Positions 12,574 to 24,769 of a stretch of 64,000 nucleotides of DNA are shown here, in pieces. Source of the DNA: Nicotiana tabacum. Lineage: Eukaryota; Streptophyta; Magnoliopsida; Solanales; Solanaceae. The notes below the pieces were generated by a model. That model searched no databases. It was not told where the DNA came from and saw nothing but the letters and a program-made list of their open reading frames with translations. Positions within the stretch are counted from its first letter, which is position 1; the number at the start of each line of letters is the position of its first letter. Made by a program: the position numbers and the translations under genes. Location of the stretch: positions 37,180,758 through 37,244,757 of the forward strand of contig NC_134080.1 of NCBI RefSeq assembly GCF_000715075.1, read 5' to 3'.

Positions 12574-14898
12574 TGTCACACCTCCTTTTTACCTATACCC
12601 CGTAAAGGGTATAAATGGGTAAAATGAGTTTTTTCAATTAAAGGACAATCGAAACGGGATTATAATTAAAAGATTCAAAGTCGCCACTTGGGAGATTTAT
12701 GGTGTCCCAAGTCACCGATTGAATCCCGAATCGAGGAAAATATGACTCTGTTTAACAGTCTGCGAACCAGAGATCCGGGTAAGGAATTCTATTAACCCAG
12801 GAGAAGGTGTTAGGCACTCCCGAGTTCCGTGGTTCTAGCATCGTTGCTCAACTGTTATATTCGGCTTAATAATCTGATTTTAGAACATTTTGAACCTATG
12901 TGCAAATTTACTGCTTTTAACTTATTTAAAGAATTAATTCAAGGTCATTTAGAACATATCGCAAGCCACACCACATGAAATGCACCTGTGGTTCACGACA
13001 CGCTCTATTTAACCTTATTGGCAAGTAGAACCGGTTCACATGAAATACACCCCCGGATTTTAACAATTGCTGTGATAATTATAAATTTAATGCGCCTAAA
13101 GCAAACTATGATATTGTTAATGAATACTACAAAATTATTTATGGACTAAAAAGAGAGCAACTACATGATATTAACAGGCATAGCATGCGCCTAGCGAATT
13201 CAAAATAAACAGATCTTGACTTATGTTCAACTCGAATCACGGTCACATAGCATTTTTGCTTAAGAATTCAAAAACCCAACCATATTCAATACTTCAACCC
13301 AGGAAATCAACGACATGCACATACATAGGCAAACTCAATTCCAACAACAAAAGAATCACCTTGCTCCTGGCCATCAAATTCAAATAACATGTATTAAACC
13401 AAACCAAAGTGCAAATAACAGTCAACTGAATAAATGCAACAAACGAGTACTATTAAAGCATTCCACAACGAACAAAGCAACGAAAATTGTTTACTCGGAC
13501 AATTGACCAAGCAAAAACGTGACAAACATGACACAATAATATGTTGTGAAGTTAAATAGTAGCAGAAAAATAGAAGCAGACCTGAATTATCTCAAATAAA
13601 AAAAACTTTGATCGACAAAATAGGCTTCAGTCGGAAATAAAATCGGCCAAACAGGGAGTGCACCAGAATCTTGAACGACCTCGACGGACAGTGACAACCT
13701 CAATATATGGCGCTGTATGGATCTCGCAAATGAACCCCAAGATGGACTCAACCTCGACAAGGAACCAGCAGAATAGTCATCGAGACTCGGCCAGAAACTC
13801 ACCGGAAAAGTGTTAAACGAGTGTTGAACTCCTCACTGTTTTCAGCCCGTTTTTCGTTCACTACTGCTTCAGCATGTGCGTGTGATGACGTGAGCTACTG
13901 GTGTGAGCTCATTCTAGGTTGAAGCAAGCAAATATGAAGGGTGTTGTTTGGTTTGCCGGCAGCATCGCCACTCACCGGTGATCAGCTCCGGCGAGGCGGC
14001 AGCTGTTGATGGATTCAATGTTGAAAAGTGAAGGAAACGCTGATGGGGTGTGAGGCAGATGGAGTACCGGAGGGATCATTTTTTTTGGTGTTACGCGGCT
14101 GTCGGCTCAGGTCATTGTGAAGAAGATGAAGACGAGATTATGGGGTCTGTACGTTCCTCCGGCGTGCATGGGTCGTGTATGGCTGCTGCTGCGTACTGGC
14201 GAGTTTCAGAGAAGGTTCAGTAGGGGTCGTTTATGGCCGCTTCCTTGTTCATGGCTGCTCAAGGAGATTAAAACGAGGGGGGTGGGGGTCGTGAAGAAGA
14301 CGACGCAGAGGGGGCGAGTTTTGTTTCGTTTTTTCCAGCCTCCTTCTTCGTTATTCATGCGTAGCTTTTTGCTGCTTTTTTTTCGTTCTAGCTCCTTATT
14401 TTTGTCTTAAACATTGTTTTATAGTGTAGAGTCTAGGTTGTAGGGTTTTAGTTTAGGGTTATGGGCATAGGAATTATGGACTTGACAATTGTGGGCTAGG
14501 TCCAAAATTAGGCCTAAAGATGGGTTGTTCGAGCCCAAGCTCTATTCTTTCGCTGCGAACAAGATTTAAAATACGGGCCCATTTGTTAATTATTCCTACT
14601 ATTCAAATAATTATTAAAATAAAACTAACCATTAAAACAAATCTATTTTTGATATTTTCAAATATCATATTAAAATAAAAATATTATACTTTGTTGTATA
14701 TATTTTTTAAGATTTTTTTAGATTAAAAAAGACTACAAAACATTAATGAACCTATTTTTGTGATTTTTTGCTTTCTTGTAATAAAATTAAAGTAAAAGAG
14801 TCAAAATTACTTAAAATATCTATATTATGCCTAAATTAAATATTTTACGCTAATATATAAAAAAATCCTGGGGAGGGTCAAAAATCACATGTCTATAG
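12574..14898 (-). repeat. 5' LTR of the Ogre/Tat-like element
   Basis: 2,325 bp, the partner of 1014-3350. The terminal base pair has changed (tctata here against tttaca in the other LTR). It carries the corresponding TATA box at 14416-14423. The many mismatches with the other LTR point to an old insertion. Confidence 0.9.
14416..14423 (-). promoter_or_regulatory. TATA box in the 5' LTR (Ogre/Tat-like)
   Basis: The - strand reads CACTATAAAACAATG. The other LTR has CACTATAAAAGAATG at the same place (2866-2873). This is the best TATA-box candidate in this LTR and is kept in both copies. Confidence 0.55.
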
Positions 14899-14903
14899 GG
14901 ACT

Positions 14904-15802
14904 TCATTTGATTCATGAGTAAAGTTTTTCAAGTTATAGAGTTTGACAACAACAAGTTTGAAGCAAAAGTATGGCTTAATATTAACCTAGGTACTGCTAA
15001 GGGAATACAAGTGACAAAAGATGAAGATCTTACCTTGTGTATGATGCTTTTAAAAAATGATCCCTACTATAAAGGTTCCAAATTTGTTGTTGAAATTATA
15101 GAAATACCAGATCAACAACCAGAAGATAATGCAATAATGGAAATTGATAATTAACAATTATTGCACAGAACCACAAATGTTCCGGAAGAGCAAGTGATGC
15201 TGATATCTCAAATAGCAGAAGAGCAGGAGATGCCAATTTATGACATTACAATGGAAAATAAAATTGTAATACCTGTGGAAGATCAACACATTGAATCACT
15301 AGATAATATTGAAGGAAGAAAAAGGAAAGAAAAAGGAAAGGCAAAAGAATCCCCATCAATAATACTAAAGGAAAATGCATCATTGGATGATGCAAAAGTC
15401 GGGTCTATTTTTCAAGACAAAAATGCTATGATTAGATGTTTTTGCTTAGCAGCTATAAAGGAGCACTTTGATTTCTATATTGACAGGTCAAGTAACACGA
15501 GATACTCTTTGGTATGTACTGATGAAAAGTGTGGTTGGCCTATTCGAGGTTCAAGAATTAAGGAATCAACACTTTTTAAAATAGATAAATTTCAGAGAAC
15601 ACATGAGTGCTCGGTTGATATTAAAAAGTCACATCAAGGACAAGCAACTTAAAATGTGATTAGAGATTACATGATTGACAAATTAAGGGACATAGCTACT
15701 GAAGTAAAGCGTAAGTTTATCATTTCAGAAATGAAAAGAGCACATAGAATAGATGTTGGTTATGAAAAAGCATGGCATGCTATTCAAAAAGGGTTATCTT
15801 TA
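14904..15802 (+). pseudogene. Transposase exon 1, second part: PB1-like and MuDR N-terminal domains
   Basis: Three frame-compatible stretches (14915-15154, 15161-15652, 15656-15802) are separated only by single stop codons. The first resembles the PB1-like region found at the N-terminus of plant MULE transposases. The second has a lysine-rich linker (GRKRKEKGKAK), then the conserved N-terminal domain with F-Q-D-K-N-A-M and the C-x4-C-x-W pattern (CTDEKCGW). The third has RDYMIDKLRD and ends at the chromovirus insertion. The frame resumes at 27736 after it. Confidence 0.8.
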
Positions 15803-18707
15803 TGTCACGACCCTAAACCCGGACCCGGTCGTGATGGCGCCTTTCGTGAAGACAAGGCCAGACAACACTTACCATTTTCCAAGTTATTAACGATTAATCA
15901 TTTAGAAACAGCCTAAACATGAATAAGTAAACCAAAGTAGCAGATAATATCATAAATACACAGAAGAACAACCCAACCCAGCCCGATACCGGGGTGTCAC
16001 TAGTCATGAGCATCTGTAAAACCTAATACAAGTCTGAAAAGTCTACAAACTATTACAAATGTCTAAGAGATAGAAATGATAAAGAGGGAGAAATACGGGA
16101 CTGCGGACGTCAAACAGCTACCTTGTGGACTCCGATATCTACCGGGAGCTCTCAACTCGCACTGGCAGGATCCGCAACGTCTGAATCTGCACACAGGGGT
16201 GCACGTAGTAAAGTGAGTACTCCAACTCAATGAGTAACAAATGTAAATAAAGACTGAAATAAGAAATTACGTAAGTCACAAAGCATTCTATAATGAAGTA
16301 GTAAAACCATTTAAAATCAGAGAAATCAGGGAAAGATAGGTAAAATCCTTTAACTCAAATGTGTTTTCATGAAAAGCCTTTTTCAGTACTTAAGCAGGTA
16401 ATTGACAGTCAACTATGAAAAATAAACACATAAAGGCTCACCTCTCGGGCACAATATCAACAAATCTGCCCCTCGGGCAACATCTTAAAACAGTACCATC
16501 CTATCGGGCTCAAATCTTAGATCACAATACCAGCCCCTCGGGCTCAATCTCACATCACAATGGGTACCCGCGCTCACTAGGGGTGTACAACTCCTGGAGG
16601 GGCCCCTTACGGCCCAAGCGCAATTGGCATCATCACTAGGCCCTCGGCCTCATATCAATCAAGCCACCTCGTGGCGTACATATCTCAGGCCCTCGGCCTC
16701 AAATCAGTATCAAATGTTTCCTCACAATATAGGCCCTCGGCCTTACTCAATCAAAAATCCTCACAAGCCACTCGGACAGTAGTAAAACATGTTTCTCAGT
16801 CCAAAATATCGTTTAAAAGATCATGTAAGTGTTAAAACAGAGTAAACATGGCTGAGTACGAAAACAATGAAATATAACATGACTGAGTTCAAGTATAAAG
16901 TCAAAACAGTGAGGAAATACCAGTAAAAATCCCTGAAGGGTTCAAATAGTTGGCACAAGGCCCAAATATGGCGTTCAGCCTAAATAATGATGATAACAAA
17001 TAGATTTCAGTCAAATACGCGGTAAAATCATCAATAGGGATGGACCAAGTCATAATCCCCAATAGTGCACAACCCCACGCTCGTTATCAAACGTGTGCCT
17101 CACCTCAATATAGCACTACGATGTGTAATCCGGGGTTTCAAACCATTAGAACATCATTTACAATCATTACTCACCTCGAGCCGGTTAAATCTCTAACTTA
17201 CGATGCCTTTCTCCCTCGAATTTCCCTCTACGCGCGTTGAATCTATCCAAAATCAGAACGAGGACGTCAAAATATGCTAAAGGAATGAAGCCCAAGCAAA
17301 AACAATCAAAATATGACACAAATCCCGAAATTACCAAAACCCGACCCCGGGCCCACGTCTTGGAATTCGATAATTTTTACATCAATAGATTCCTTATCTC
17401 CCCATGAGTTCATACATATCAAAAGTTCTGAAATCCGACCTCAAATGGTCCTTTAAATCGTCAATCAAAAGTCTAAATTTCCAAGCACTAGTTCTTCAAT
17501 TTTTGGCTTAATTTCCATGATTTTCTAGGTGGAATTCACATCAGAATCGAGTTTTAAGTCCAAGAATCTTACCTACAAGTGATTCCCCTTGAATACCTCT
17601 TCAATCCCCTTCAAAAAGCTCCAAAAATGACCAACAATGGAAGAAAATAACCCCACATTCGCAGACAAGATGACCTTTTAAACCTTCTGCCCAGGCCTAA
17701 ATTCCTTCTTCGCGAACGCGGTCAAAGCCTCGCGTTCGTGAAGCACAAAAATAACTTTGACCAAAATCCTCTTACGTGAATGCGACAAGACCCTAGCGAA
17801 TGCGATGATTCCTCAAGCTTACCCTTCGCGAACGCTATGAACAAACCTGACCTCAGACCCAGCTGACCAAAAGACTCTATGCGAATGCGACTCCCTTCTC
17901 GCGATGCACGAGCATCCAGCCCTTCGCGAACGTAGAGCCTCCCTTGCGAACACGAAGGCTAAAATTCCACTGACTTCCACTGACTCTTTGCGAACGCGAA
18001 GAGTAAAAACCTGCAACAGCTGAACCTGCAATTTCTGCAACTCCAAACTTCACGAAATGATCCGATTGACCACCCGAAACTCACCCGACGCCCCTGAGAC
18101 CTCAACCAAAGGCACAAACATAACCCAAAACCTTATTCAAACTTGTACCAATCTTCAAAACACCTAAAACATCATCAAATAAACCAAAACACATCGCATT
18201 CAAGCCTAAGTTTCTAAAATCTTCCGAATACTGCTTTTGATCAAAAACCCAACCAAACCACGTCCGAATGACCTGAAATTTTGCACACACATCCCAAATG
18301 ACACAACAGAACTACTGCAACTCTCGGAATTCCATTCCAACCCATATATCAAAATCTCGCCAATCAACTATAAATCTCCAAAATATCAACTTCGCTAATT
18401 CAAGCCTAAATCTACTCCGAACCTACAAAACTCATTCCGATCGCGCTCCTAAGTCCCAAATCACCTCCCGAAGCTAACCGAACTATCAAAACTCACATCC
18501 GAGCCTTCTAACACATAAATCAATGTCTGGTTGACTTTTCCAACTTAAGCTTCCTTAAAAGAGACTAAGTGTCTCAAACCTTACCAAAATCATTCCGGAT
18601 TCGATCCGACTAACTCGATATCACATAACACGGATAAACAAAGCATAAAGAAGCAGGAATGGGAAAATGGAGCGGTAAATCATGAGACGATTGACCGAGT
18701 CATCACA
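15803..18707 (-). repeat. 3' LTR of the chromovirus element
   Basis: 2,905 bp, the partner of 24770-27730. It starts TGTCACGACCC and ends GAGTCATCACA on the + strand, an extended inverted end. Inside are a conserved block near 16569-16629 (gtgtacaactcctggagg, then ccccttacggcccaag) and a promoter module at 17572-18003. It has lost several short segments in the GC-word cluster relative to its partner. Confidence 0.9.
17572..18003 (-). promoter_or_regulatory. LTR promoter module: GC-word cluster, TATA, splice donor
   Basis: In element sense: repeats of words like TTCGCGAACGCG (18003 to 17708), TATA-like TTTAAAAGG (17675-17682), then a donor GTAG|GTAAGATT with GT at 17572-17571. TATA to donor is about 105 bases. 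Confidence 0.6.
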
Positions 18708-18720
18708 TCCTTCCCAACTT
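18708..18720 (-). other. Polypurine tract of the chromovirus element
   Basis: The - strand reads AAGTTGGGAAGGA directly before the 3' LTR. Confidence 0.8.
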
Positions 18721-18729
18721 AAACAAACG

Positions 18730-18900
18730 TTCGTCCTCGAACGAGTCAAGAAACATACCTGAAGCCTCAAACAGGTGAGGGTATCTGCTCCGCATCTCCT
18801 GCTCGGTCTCCTAGGTAGCCTCCTCCACGGGACGACCTCTTCACTGCACTTTCACTGAAGCTATATCCTTTGACCTCAACTATCGAATCTGACAACCCAA
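18730..18900 (-). pseudogene. C-terminal chromodomain
   Basis: Downstream of integrase, the - strand reads LRSKDIASVKVQ, stop, RGRPVEEAT, stop, ETEQEMRSRYPHLFE. Both stops replace conserved tryptophans (W-R-G-R-P and T-W-E-T-E in relatives). Such chromodomains steer integration into heterochromatin in chromoviruses. This domain supports the Tekay-type assignment. Confidence 0.85.
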
Positions 18901-19990
18901 AATAGCTACTGGCTCTACATCACAGGTCAGATCATCATCCAACTGAACCGTGCTGAAATCTAGAACATGAGACAGATCCTCAATATAATTCCGAATCACA
19001 GAAACATGAAATACCGGATGCACACTCGATAAGCTGAGTGGCAAAGCAAGATCATAAGCCACCTCCCTAATTCTCTGAAGCACCTCAAAATGCCCAATGA
19101 ACCGAGGACTCAATTTACCCTTTTTCCAAATCTTATAACACCCTTTATGGGTGAAACCTTCAACATAACCTTCTCGCCAATCATATAAGACACATCTCGA
19201 ACCTTCCTGTCAGCATAACTCTTCTGCCTCGACTGCGCTGTACCAAGTCTCTCCTGAATCACCTTCACCTTCTCTAAGGCATCCTGCACCAAGTGTGTCC
19301 CTAATAGCCTAGCCTCACCGGGATCGAACCAACCAACTGGAGATCTACACCGCCTTCCATACAAAGCCTCATATGGAGCCATCTGAATACTCTACTGGTA
19401 GCTGTTGTTACAAGCAAACTCTGCAAGTAGTAGAAACTGATGCCATGACCCTCCGAAATCAATGAAACAAGCACGCAACATGTCCTCCAATATTTGAATA
19501 GTGCGCTCAGACTGCCCGTCCATCTGAGGGTGAAAAGTTGTGCTCAATTCAACCTGAGTACCCAACTCTCGCTGCATAGACCTCCAAAACTGCAAAGTAA
19601 ACTGAGTGCCTCTATCTGAAATGATGGAAACTAGGACACCATGCAAATGAACAATCTCTCGGATATAGATCTCTGCCAACCGCTCCGAATAATAGGTAGT
19701 ACACACAGGAATGAAGTGCGCGGACTCGGTCAGCCGATCCACAATCACCCAAATAGCATCAAACTTTCTCAAAGTCTATGGAAGTCCAACAACAAAGTCC
19801 ATAATGACTCTCTCCCACTTCCACTCTGGAATATCTATCCGCTGAAGCAAGCCACCCGGTTACTGATGTTCATATTTCACCTGCTGACAATTGAGACACC
19901 GAGCTACAAATCCCATAATGTCTTTCTTCATTCTTCAACACCAATAGTGATGCCTCAGATCCTGATACATCATTGCGGCACCCGGATTAA
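18880..19990 (-). pseudogene. Integrase domain
   Basis: The zinc-binding part lies at about 19990-19870, with H-H-Y-W-C and CLNC. The core follows, with IWVIVDRLTESAHF, IISDRGTQF and GQSERTIQ supplying the D-D-E residues (19772-19392). The C-terminal region has MAPYEALYGRRCRSP (19382 on) and SPRFIGHFEVLQRI (19113 on). Stops at the joins (near 19780, 19388 and 19112) break it into pieces. Confidence 0.9.
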
Positions 19991-21545
19991 TGGAATACCG
20001 CGAGCTATGGGCCTCCTCAAGGATCAACTCCAGAAGCCCATCCACATTGGGCACACAAATCCGGCCCCGCATCCACAACACCCCATCATAACCAATGGTC
20101 ACATCTCTGCCATCATCATGCTGAACTCTATCCTTAAAGATAAGCAAATGCGGATCATCATACTGGCGCTCTCTAATGCGATCATATAAGGAAGACCGAG
20201 AAACCACATAAGCCAATACCCGACTGGGCTCCGAAACATCTAATCTCACGAACCAATTGGCCAAGGCCTGAACATCATCTGCAAGAGGTCTTTCCCTAAC
20301 TGGAATATATGCCAAACTCCCCATACTCACCGCCTTTCGGCTCAAGGCATTTACCACATTGGCCTTTCCCGGATAGTACAATATAATGATATCATAATCC
20401 TTAAGTAACTCCAACCACTTCTGCTGCCTCAAATTAAGATCATTTTGCTTGAACAAGTGCTGGAGGCTACATTAATCAGTAAACACCTCACAAGACACAC
20501 CATACAAGTAATGCCTCCAAATCTTCAATACGTGAACTATGGCAGCCAACTCCAAATCATGAACGAGGTAGTTCTTCTTATGGGGCCTTAACTGACGAGA
20601 AGCATAAGCGATAACTCTACCCTCATGCATCAAAACACAACCAATGCCAACTCTCAAAACTTCACAATACACGGTATATGAACCTGAAGCTGATGGAAAA
20701 ACTAACACTGGAGATGTGGTCAAAGCTGCCTTGAGCTTCTGAAAGCTCTCCTCACACTTGTCCGACCATACAAATAAAGCACCATTCTGAGTCAACTTGG
20801 TCAAAGGCGATGCGATAGATGAGAATCCCTGAACAAAACAACAATAATAACCCGCCAAACTAAGAAAGTTACGAATCTCTATGGCTGAGGACGGTCTGGG
20901 CCAACTCTGAACCACCTCTATCTTCTTCGAATCAACCTGAATACCCTTGCTGGACACCACGTGCCCCAAGAAAGCCACTGAACTGAGCCAAAACTCACAC
21001 TTGTAGAATTTTACATAAAGTTTCTCCTCCCTCAATCTCTGCAATACAACTCTCAAATGCTTCGTGTGCTCCTCTTGACTACACGAATATACCAGAATAT
21101 CATCAATGAATACTATGACAAACGAGTCAAGATAAGGCCGGAACACACTGTTCATCAAATGCATGAACGCTGGTGGGGCATTAGTCAGCCCAAAAGGCAT
21201 CACCCAGAACTCATAATGACCATATCGGGTCCTGAAAGCTGTCTTAAGAATATCCGAGTCCCTGATCTTCAACTGGTGATAGCCTGAACGAAGATCAATA
21301 TTGGAGAACACTCTCTCTCCCTGAGGCTGGTTGAATAAATCATCAATGTGAGGCAAAGGATACTTGTTCATAATTGTTACCTTGTTCAATTGCCTATAAT
21401 CAATCCACATTCTCATAGTGCCATCCTTCTTCTTCTTCACAAATAGAACCGGCGCACCCCAAGGTGACACACTAGGCCGAATGAACCCTTTATCAAGGAG
21501 TTCCTGAAGCTGTTCTTTTAATTCCTTCAACTCTGCTGGTGCCAT
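19935..21545 (-). pseudogene. Reverse transcriptase and RNase H domains
   Basis: A 357-residue open stretch from 21545 contains the RT motifs [32 protein letters not shown] and the catalytic FIDDILVYS (about 21098-21110). RNase H follows, with [16 protein letters not shown] and ending at EVFTD, where a stop codon near 20470 interrupts. The frame continues from 20456 with the conserved VVNALSRKA linker to integrase. Copying of element RNA into DNA would need this protein. Open length is long for a decayed copy, but the stops would truncate it. Confidence 0.9.
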
Positions 21546-21801
21546 ACGATACGACGGAATAGAAATGGGCTAAGTGCCCGGCACCAGGTCAATACCAAAA
21601 TCAATATCCCTGTCCGGTAGCATACCTGGCAGGTCTACAGGAAACACATCGGGAAAATCCCTCACAATTGGGACAGAATCAATATTGGGAGTCTCATCTC
21701 CAACATCCCTCACAAAAGCTAGATACGAAAGACAACCATTCCCAACTATACACTGGGCTTTCAAGAATGAGATCACTCTACTAGGACATAATCAGTCAAC
21801 C

Positions 21802-22140
21802 TCACCACTCAATCCGTGGAACACCCGGTATAGCCAATGTGACTATCTTAGCATGATAGTCCAGAATAGCACGACACGAAGATAGCCAATCCATGCCCAA
21901 AATGACATCGAAATCCACCATACACAATAATAAAAGATCCACACAGGTCTCCAGACCCCCAATAGTCACCACACACGACCGGTACACATGGTCTACAACA
22001 ACAGTATCGCCCACCGAGGTAGATACATGAACAGGTGAAGCAAAAAACTCATGGGACGTACCCAAATAACGAGCAAAGTATGATGACACATATGAAAAGG
22101 TGGAACCGGGATCAAATAATACAGAGGCATCTCTGTGGAA
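21802..22140 (-). pseudogene. Retroviral-type aspartic protease domain
   Basis: The catalytic motif VLFDPGSTFSYV lies at about 22100-22135, where the usual D-S/T-G is D-P-G-S. The downstream ILGMDWL motif is near 21880-21900. Together they define the protease that would cut the gag-pol polyprotein. It lies between the gag knuckle and RT in the expected order. Confidence 0.8.
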
Positions 22141-23143
22141 GACTGAAATAATACCTGTAATAACATCATCTGAAGCAATAGCATTGGGTCTGCCTGGAAG
22201 TGCATCGAAACAGGCCTAACCGCCACCTGATCGACCTCCCCCTTTGGGGCGACCCCTAGCTAACTGACCTCCACCCCTAGCTGGCTGGGCGGGTGGTGGT
22301 GAAGTAACTAGCACTAAAGCCGATGACTGACCCCTCTGCTGAGATGAGCTCGTAAGATGACGAGGTCACTGCCTCCACATATGACCCATCTAACCACACT
22401 TATAACAACTCCTAGGTGCTGGAGAAGGGGACTGAAGGGAACCCCTCACACCGGAGTGACTATTAGATGCACTCGGCATAGAAGAGCCCAAGACTGAGGG
22501 AGCATGGGATGAACTCTGACTGGAAGGGCACTAAGTGATAACTGGCCCTGATGAGAACTGTGAGAACCATGACCCGATGATGCCCCACGATAACCTGGGC
22601 GAGATGGCTGAGCCTGCCTGAATGGACAACCTCTACCATGCTAAAACTGACCTCTCGAAGGAGTACCACTGTAACTACCAGATCCCGGAGGCCTCTTGGC
22701 CTCCCTCTCCTCTTGCTCCTAGCGACGAATAGACTCAATCTCATGGGCAATATCCACAACCTCCTCGAAAGTAGCACCAATCACCCTCTCCCTAGTCATG
22801 AGAATACGAAGCTGATAAGTGAGGCCATCAACAAACCTCTTAATCCTCTCTCTATCTATCGGAACCATCCAACTAGCATGACGAGCTAACTTGGAGAAGC
22901 TCATATCGTACTGCATCACAGTCATCTTTCTCGTACGCAACCACTCAAACTCCCTACGCAGCTCTTCTCTTCGGGACTGCGACACATACTTCTCCAAAAA
23001 GAGAATGGAGAACTGCTGCCAGGTAAGGGGTGCTGCACTAACAAGACTATGCCTCTCAAAAGCCTCCCACTAAGTAAATGCAGCTCCCGAGAACTGATAA
23101 GTAGTGAAAGCGACCCCGCTGGTCTCCAGAATACCCGCCGTAC

Positions 23144-23794
23144 TAGGGGTGTGCATTCGATTTTGACCCTTATCGATAATTACTTATCGATTATCGATTT
23201 GTACATATGTTTATCGTTATCGTTTCAATAAGGTTTCGATTTTTTCGATTCGATTTATTAATTTTTTGGGCTTATCGATTCGGTTATCGATTACACCAGT
23301 AAAAAAATTTGCGGGATTCCACGGAAAGTATATTGGTATAAACACGCCTAACTATGGCAAAAATAAGCTAAAATAAGACGAACACCATTTATAACATAAA
23401 AATTGTGTCAACAAGCACATGCAACGAAACTAAAGTAAGGGATCAAATGTATGCTGCCAACACTCTAACGGTATAAAAAAAATAAAAATACATCATCACG
23501 GCTAATTCTATTTTCCATTAATTTGAACTTCATTCCCTTGAGATTTAAATATGATCATTTCTTAAATGTGGTAGATGAAATAATAGGGTTAGGGACTTAG
23601 GGTAAAGGAAAGGTTATTATAGAATAAGGGTAAAAAATTATTTTTAGTATAACCGATAATCGAAGAGGACAAAATCGAAATCGAAATCGATAACTCGATA
23701 AGGAAAATTTCGAAATCGAAATCGATTAATCGATAAACCGATAACAAATAATCGATTCGATTTATCGATAAACCGATTCGAATGCACACCCCTA
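23144..23794. mobile_element. Non-autonomous hAT-type element with ATCGAT-rich ends
   Basis: 651 bp, flanked by cgccgtac (23136-23143) and cgccatac (23795-23802), an 8-bp target duplication with one mismatch. The ends are inverted: TAGGGGTGTGCATTCG at the left and CGAATGCACACCCCTA at the right. Both subterminal regions are packed with TTATCGATT/AATCGATAA words. No transposase is encoded. The TAGGGGTG end and the 8-bp duplication fit the hAT superfamily. Confidence 0.85.
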
Positions 23795-23950
23795 CGCCAT
23801 ACAGAGCATCCTCTGGCACTTATCTCAGAAACCCTGGGCATCCTCGCCCTCTACACCACTGAAGGTCGGAAGCTGCAGTATACCAAACCTCTCCAACCTA
23901 CACTGCTCATCCTTCGGCACAACAGTAACTATATAGTCCCGAACAACTGC

Positions 23951-24353
23951 AAGTGGCTAGGCTGGATATGCCTCGGCGTGTAAAGTCCCTACACGACCTG
24001 CTCAGGTGTGCGAGCAGCGGGAGTCCGATTGCCTCCCTAGGCCTGAGAAGTAGCTACAACTGTAGTGGTTGATACCGCCTGAGCTAGGCCAGTGAAAATT
24101 GATAAGATCTGAGCCAAGGCCTCCTGAAGTCTAGCATAGCAGGAACTACATAACCCTGAGCAGCTGCAACCGGCTGGGCTGGATGTGCCCTCGGTGTCTG
24201 AAGTCCCTACACGACCTGCTTAGATGTGCGGGCGGCGGGAGTCTGATTGCCTCCCCCGGCCTGAGAAGTAGCTGCGGTTGTAGTGGCTGAAACCGCATGA
24301 GCTAGGCCAGTGCAAACTGAGAAGCTTTGAGCCAAGGCCTCTTGAAGACCCAG
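23951..24353. repeat. Direct duplication of about 180 bp in gag
   Basis: 23951-24133 and 24171-24353 share most bases, including aagtccctacacgacctgct, the stretch cctgagaagtagct, and gagccaaggcctc. This falls in the low-complexity N-terminal part of gag. Confidence 0.8.
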
Positions 24354-24754
24354 AATCACAATGGGCACAGTTGGTGCCTGAGCTGGTGCTGCAGTAGCAT
24401 CCATAACTGGGACCTGATCTAGAACTGGGGCAGTTGGTGGATCTGTAGGTGCTGCCCTAGCTGCTCTGCCCCTACCACGACCATGATCGCGTCCTCGACC
24501 TCTGGTGGCCACAACTAGTGGAACTGGTGGTCGTCCACCCTGATCGGTAGCGCGTGTCCTCACCATCTGTGAGAGAATAGAACAACAGAAGTTTAGTACT
24601 TGGATCAACAAATTCACACGACAAGAATTTCAAAAATATGAAGTTTTTTTATAAAAGGTTCTATAGCCTCTCGAGGCTAAATACAGACATCTCTGTACCG
24701 ATCCGCGAGACTCTACTAAACCTACTCATGACTCGTGAGACCTATGTAATCTAG

Positions 24755-24766
24755 GCTCTGATACCA
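24755..24766 (-). other. Primer-binding site, initiator Met tRNA type
   Basis: The - strand reads TGGTATCAGAGC, three bases inside the 5' LTR. This is the standard site of many plant LTR elements. Confidence 0.9.
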
Positions 24767-24769
24767 ACT

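Larger units (their letters stand above)
1014..14898 (-). mobile_element. Ogre/Tat-like LTR retrotransposon with gag but no pol
   Basis: A 13,885-bp element inserted in the transposase, flanked by gggac at 1009-1013 and 14899-14903. On the - strand the 5' LTR is 12574-14898 and the 3' LTR is 1014-3350. The primer-binding site is 12552-12569 and the polypurine tract lies next to 3351. The only coding remnant is gag (8401-10268). No RT, protease or integrase is visible in either strand of the 5 kb between gag and the 3' LTR. This matches the TR-GAG class of non-autonomous elements, so movement would need pol supplied by a related Ogre/Tat element. Lineage is inferred from the gag motifs and the primer site. 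Confidence 0.85.
22340..24566 (-). pseudogene. Decayed gag of the chromovirus element
   Basis: Start ATG at 24566 (MVRTRATDQGGRPPVP), followed by an Arg/Gly-rich and then Pro/Ala-rich N-terminus. This part contains a direct duplication of about 180 bases (23951-24133 and 24171-24353). A 651-bp hAT-type element at 23144-23794 then splits the gene. The capsid-like domain is clearest at 22997-22719 (RREFEWLRTRKMTVMQYD). A CCHC knuckle, C-Y-K-C then G-H, lies at about 22366-22407 with stops replacing two positions. The product would form the particle and bind RNA. Several stop codons and the insertion make it a pseudogene. Confidence 0.8.
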
